Shown: positions 60,675 to 64,000 of the stretch, in pieces
Layout: each line of letters opens with the position of its first letter
Position numbering within the stretch: the first letter of the stretch is position 1
Source of the DNA: 38-11 sp964539975
GTDB taxonomy: Bacteria > Bacillota > Clostridia > Tissierellales > Dethiosulfatibacteraceae
Length of the DNA: 64,000 nucleotides
Direction: 5' to 3'
NCBI GenBank assembly: GCA_964539975.1
Contig: CAZIKK010000003.1
Location: 62,001-126,000 of the forward strand
Notes under the pieces: generated by a model
What the model saw: the letters and a program-made list of their open reading frames with translations, nothing else
Told to the model about the DNA's origin: nothing
Database searches by the model: none
Made by a program: the position numbers and the translations under genes

Positions 60675-62477
60675 TTAATCAAATAACTCTTCAAAATCTT
60701 TCTGATTTGGTATCACGTACTGTTTTTTAACATCGTAGTGTGTATGTAACAATTTGTGAGACAAATGTCCATTTGGTTTTTTCAAGTAACTCTCGTATAG
60801 CTTAATAATCTCAGGATTTTTGTGTGACTTCCTGTTGACCATAATGGTATCTTCTTCGTACAAGGCATTGGCACGACTGACTTTGGGATCCACATACAAT
60901 CTGTCTTTCGCAGATACATGAGATTGCCCACCACCATGGACGCATCCTCCCGGACACCCCATCACTTCTATAAAGTGGTAGTCCTTCTCTCCTGCTTTAA
61001 TGGCTTCCAACAATTTGTTGGCTTCTTTGGTGCCATGGACAACAGCAACACGGACTTCTGTCTCAACACCTTCTATGGGTAATGTCAACGAAGCTTCTTT
61101 GACTCCTTCAATTCCTCTGACTATCTTGTAATCTATGTTTTCTAAATCTTCTCCTGTCAAAACATCTGCGACTGTTCTAAGCGCCGCTTCCATCACACCG
61201 CCTGTCGCTCCGAAAATAACGCCAGCTCCAGAGTACTCTCCCATCACTTTGTCGTACTGCTCATCCGGTAATCTTTTGAAGTCTACTCTAGCTTGTTTGA
61301 TCATATCTCCCAATTCACGAGTAGTCAATGAATAGTCAACATCTCTTATGCCGTCCACTTCCATTTCGGGTCGGTTCGCTTCAGATTTTTTCGATGTGCA
61401 TGGCATAATGGATACCACTACCATATTCTTAGGATCTACTCCCATTTTTTCAGCGTAATACGTCTTTGCTATAGCGCCAAACATTTGCTGTGGAGACTTG
61501 CAAGTCGAAAGATTTTCTACAAACTCAGGATGAAAGATCTCACAATATCTAATCCAACCCGGAGAACAAGATGTGATCATCGGCAGCTTTCCACCATTTT
61601 TAATACGTTCAAGCAGTTCTGTCCCTTCTTCCATAATGGTTAAATCCGCCGCAAAATCTGTGTCGAACACTTTGTCAAATCCAATTCGACGCAATGATGC
61701 GATCATTTTTCCTGTAACTCGAGTTCCTACTGGGAATCCGAATTCTTCACCTAGAGACGTTCTCACTGCCGGCGCGGTTTGAACCACTACAAATTTTTCC
61801 GGGTCGTCAATGGCTTCCCAAACCTCGTCAATATGCGTTTTCTCACGAAGAGCTGCAACTGGGCAGGCTTGAATACATTGCCCACAATAAACACAAGGCG
61901 AGTCAGCCATAGAATATTCAAAAGCTGGAGCTACTTCCGTCTCGAAACCTCTGTGCGTGAAGTCTAGTATCCCAATTCCCTGAACGTCCTTGCACATGCT
62001 GATACAACGCCCACATAGTATGCATTTACTAGTATCTCTCACAATAGATGGGGAGACGCTGTCTACTCTCCATTTTCTCTTTGAACCTTCAACCGTGATC
62101 TCGTCAATGCCCATTTCTTCACACAAAGTCTGTAATTCACATGATGTGTTTCGTTGGCATGTTAAGCATTCTCTATTGTGATTGGCCAATATCAATTCTA
62201 AGTTGGCTCTTACTGCTTCTCTTACACGAGTGGTGTTGGTTCGAACATTCATCCCTTCCTCCACCTTCAAAACACAAGATGCAGGAAGATTTCTCATTGG
62301 TCTTCCATTTATATCTGCTTCTACGACACAAAGTCTGCATGCAGCGATTTCGTTAATGTCTTTTAAATAACACAGAGTTGGTATGTCTATCCCGGCTTCT
62401 TTAGCAGCCATTAACACTGTGTAGTCTTTTGGCACTGTAATCTCAAAACCATTGACTGTCATTTTTACATTATTCAT
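60675..62477 (-). CDS. hydA: [FeFe] hydrogenase catalytic subunit, bifurcating type (HydA)
   Basis: 600 residues. N-terminal [2Fe-2S] domain with C36, C47, C50 and C68; a His-Cys3 [4Fe-4S] site (H100, C104, C107, C113); two [4Fe-4S] clusters (CILCGRCISMC at 152-162 and CVYCGQCIQAC at 195-205); then the H-cluster domain with L1 TSCSPGW (302-308), L2 MPCTSKKSE and L3 EVMGCPGGCVHGGGQ. The order matches the modular HydA of trimeric NAD-linked, ferredoxin-bifurcating hydrogenases, and HydB lies upstream. Makes or uses H2 in the cytoplasm. Confidence 0.95.
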   Translation of the reverse strand: MNNVKMTVNGFEITVPKDYTVLMAAKEAGIDIPTLCYLKDINEIAACRLCVVEADINGRPMRNLPASCVLKVEEGMNVRTNTTRVREAVRANLELILANHNRECLTCQRNTSCELQTLCEEMGIDEITVEGSKRKWRVDSVSPSIVRDTSKCILCGRCISMCKDVQGIGILDFTHRGFETEVAPAFEYSMADSPCVYCGQCIQACPVAALREKTHIDEVWEAIDDPEKFVVVQTAPAVRTSLGEEFGFPVGTRVTGKMIASLRRIGFDKVFDTDFAADLTIMEEGTELLERIKNGGKLPMITSCSPGWIRYCEIFHPEFVENLSTCKSPQQMFGAIAKTYYAEKMGVDPKNMVVVSIMPCTSKKSEANRPEMEVDGIRDVDYSLTTRELGDMIKQARVDFKRLPDEQYDKVMGEYSGAGVIFGATGGVMEAALRTVADVLTGEDLENIDYKIVRGIEGVKEASLTLPIEGVETEVRVAVVHGTKEANKLLEAIKAGEKDYHFIEVMGCPGGCVHGGGQSHVSAKDRLYVDPKVSRANALYEEDTIMVNRKSHKNPEIIKLYESYLKKPNGHLSHKLLHTHYDVKKQYVIPNQKDFEELFD

Positions 62478-62491
62478 TCCGATACCCCTCC

Positions 62492-64000
62492 TTATTTCCT
62501 AATTATGGCGTCAAATGGGCAGGTATCCATACATACACCACATTTGATACATTTATCTTGATCGATCACATGAACTTCTTTGACCTTACCAGAGATACAT
62601 CCTACCGGACACTGTCGGGCACACTTGGTACATCCTTTACAGTTATCAAGAATGATATAGTTCATCAAAGCTGTACAAACACCAGCCGGACACCTTTTTT
62701 CCTTCACATGAGCCTCATATTCATCTCGGAAATATTTCATTGTAGATAAAACAGGATTTGGCGCTGTTTGTCCCAATCCGCACAACGACGTGTTTCGAAT
62801 GTTGACTGCCAATTTTTCCATACGATCAAGATCTTCCATGGTGGCTTTTCCTCTTGTGATATCCTCTAAAATTTCAAGCATTCGCTTGGTTCCTTCTCGA
62901 CAAGGGGTGCATTTACCGCAGGATTCCTCTACTGTAAACTCTAAAAAGAATCTTGCGATGTCAACCATACAGTTGTCTTCGTCCATAACGATCATACCGC
63001 CTGATCCCATCATAGAGCCAAGCTCTGTTAATGTATCAAAATCAATCGGCGTATCAATATAATCCGCCGTTATACACCCGCCTGAAGGTCCTCCTGTCTG
63101 CACCGCTTTGAAAGCTTTTCCATTTGGACAACCGCCACCAATATCATAAATGACTTCACTCAGTGTCGTTCCCATAGGAATCTCAACCAACCCGGTGTTG
63201 TTGATCTTTCCACCTAAAGCGAATACTTTTGTACCAGGAGATTTTTCACTTCCAAAAGATTTAAACCACTCTGCACCATTTAATATGATTTGAGGGACAT
63301 TAGCCAATGTTTCAACGTTGTTGATAATGGTTGGTTTGCCAAACAATCCACTCACTGCTGGGAAAGGTGGTTTATTTCTAGACATGCCTCTCTTACCTTC
63401 TATAGAAGCAATCAATGCCGTTTCTTCACCACAAACAAATGCACCGGCTCCCAATCGGATCTCCACATCAAAATCAAATCCAGAATTAAATATGTTTTTA
63501 CCAAGTAATCCCATGGTTTTTGCTTGGTTGATGGCTATTTCTAATCGTTTCACAGCAATAGGGTATTCTGCTCTTACGTATATGAAGCCTTTTGTAGCGC
63601 CAATAGCGTATCCAGCAATACCCATGGCTTCTAAAACCGCATGAGGATCTCCTTCTAGAACGCTTCTGTCCATGAATGCTCCTGGGTCTCCTTCGTCAGC
63701 ATTGCATATGATGTACTTCTGATCTGCTTGATTAGGGGCTGCAAAGCTCCACTTAACTCCCGTAGGGAATCCACCGCCCCCTCTTCCTCTTAAGTTAGAG
63801 TCTTTCATCACTTGAATGACTTGATCTGGTGTCATCTCGACCAATGCCTTACCAAGTGCAGCATAGCCATCTCTAGCTATGTACTCTTCGATGTTTTCAG
63901 GATTGATCATTCCACAATTTCTCAAAGCAACTCGTTTTTGTTTTTTATAGAAAGAGACTTCGTTCAAAGGCATTAGTTCATCTTTTGCCAGACTTTCCTC
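62492..64000 (-). CDS. hydB: Hydrogenase NADH-binding subunit HydB (NuoF-like, partial at its N-terminus)
   Basis: 503 codons visible; the frame stays open to the window edge, and an ATG at 63973 has no ribosome site, while the text before MPLNEVSFYKKQ looks like coding sequence, so the start (with the usual thioredoxin-like domain) is outside. NADH site NLRGRGGGGFPTGVKW, FMN region NADEGDPGAFMDRS, GAGAFVCGEETAL, the cluster motif CGKCTPCREGTKRM, and two C-terminal ferredoxin clusters (CKGCTKCARQC and CIKCGVCMDTC) are all present. Joins HydA and HydC in the bifurcating complex. Confidence 0.94.
   Translation of the reverse strand, partial: EESLAKDELMPLNEVSFYKKQKRVALRNCGMINPENIEEYIARDGYAALGKALVEMTPDQVIQVMKDSNLRGRGGGGFPTGVKWSFAAPNQADQKYIICNADEGDPGAFMDRSVLEGDPHAVLEAMGIAGYAIGATKGFIYVRAEYPIAVKRLEIAINQAKTMGLLGKNIFNSGFDFDVEIRLGAGAFVCGEETALIASIEGKRGMSRNKPPFPAVSGLFGKPTIINNVETLANVPQIILNGAEWFKSFGSEKSPGTKVFALGGKINNTGLVEIPMGTTLSEVIYDIGGGCPNGKAFKAVQTGGPSGGCITADYIDTPIDFDTLTELGSMMGSGGMIVMDEDNCMVDIARFFLEFTVEESCGKCTPCREGTKRMLEILEDITRGKATMEDLDRMEKLAVNIRNTSLCGLGQTAPNPVLSTMKYFRDEYEAHVKEKRCPAGVCTALMNYIILDNCKGCTKCARQCPVGCISGKVKEVHVIDQDKCIKCGVCMDTCPFDAIIRK

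Noticed and set aside
63973..64000. HydB starting at the ATG at 63973
   Set aside because: No ribosome site precedes it, the frame is open to the window edge with coding-like sequence, and HydB proteins normally have an extra N-terminal domain.
1..64000. CRISPR arrays, insertion sequences, prophage, tRNA or rRNA genes
   Set aside because: Reading through the gaps between genes gave no spaced direct repeats, transposase, integrase or RNA gene signatures; the window is almost fully covered by metabolic operons.

Overview
The window is a gene-dense, moderately AT-rich chromosomal segment of an anaerobic, selenium-using member of the Clostridia. This rests on the anaerobic (cbi) cobalamin pathway, PyrR-box control of pyr genes, an electron-bifurcating type [FeFe] hydrogenase, a UGA-encoded selenocysteine peroxiredoxin, YedF, strong AGGAGG ribosome sites and clostridial protein families. 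The exact genus is not readable from the sequence; a Natronincolaceae/Alkaliphilus-like organism is a guess. No tRNA, rRNA, CRISPR, insertion sequence or prophage was seen.

Layout. 1-5484 (minus): a dipeptide/oligopeptide ABC importer (DF-A-B-C order, last gene cut by the window edge). 5485-8120: an RpiR-type regulator and an unusual amidohydrolase; the importer and the amidohydrolase have near-identical promoters with the same 16-bp palindrome. 8178-12332 (minus): gamma-glutamyltranspeptidase, an ATP-grasp ligase fused to a metal-site-dead M20-like domain, and a pterin carbinolamine dehydratase. 12485-16745: a VOC protein and a heterodimeric ABC exporter behind a leader peptide with two tandem terminators. 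16785-31698 (minus): thirteen cobalamin genes plus a BtuFCD-like importer, with a cobalamin riboswitch in the middle of the locus. 32118-41963 (minus): glycogen operon glgB-glgP-glgC-glgD-glgA-GH13.

42097-46853: a selenocysteine peroxiredoxin diverging from a five-gene NQR-type operon (nqrBCDEF) with no nqrA and no rnfB/rnfC. 46855-52690 (minus): complete pyrimidine operon pyrB-I-C-F-K-D-E behind a leader with two PyrR boxes, a terminator and a tiny ORF. 52697-60607 (minus): a long operon beginning with a cysteine desulfurase-family enzyme, then a beta-propeller-like membrane-anchored protein, CvpA, YedF, DUF951, aroK-aroD-aroE, malic enzyme and a glycerophosphodiesterase. 60637-64000 (minus): hydrogenase subunits HydA and HydB (HydB cut by the window edge).

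Together these describe a fermenting anaerobe that takes up peptides, stores glycogen, makes its own corrinoid and pyrimidines, and balances reductant through a bifurcating hydrogenase and a membrane flavin/iron-sulfur NADH-oxidising complex. The most unusual items are the NqrA-less NQR operon, the shared promoter/operator pair around the RpiR gene, the ATP-grasp/pseudo-M20 fusion, and the attenuator-controlled exporter.
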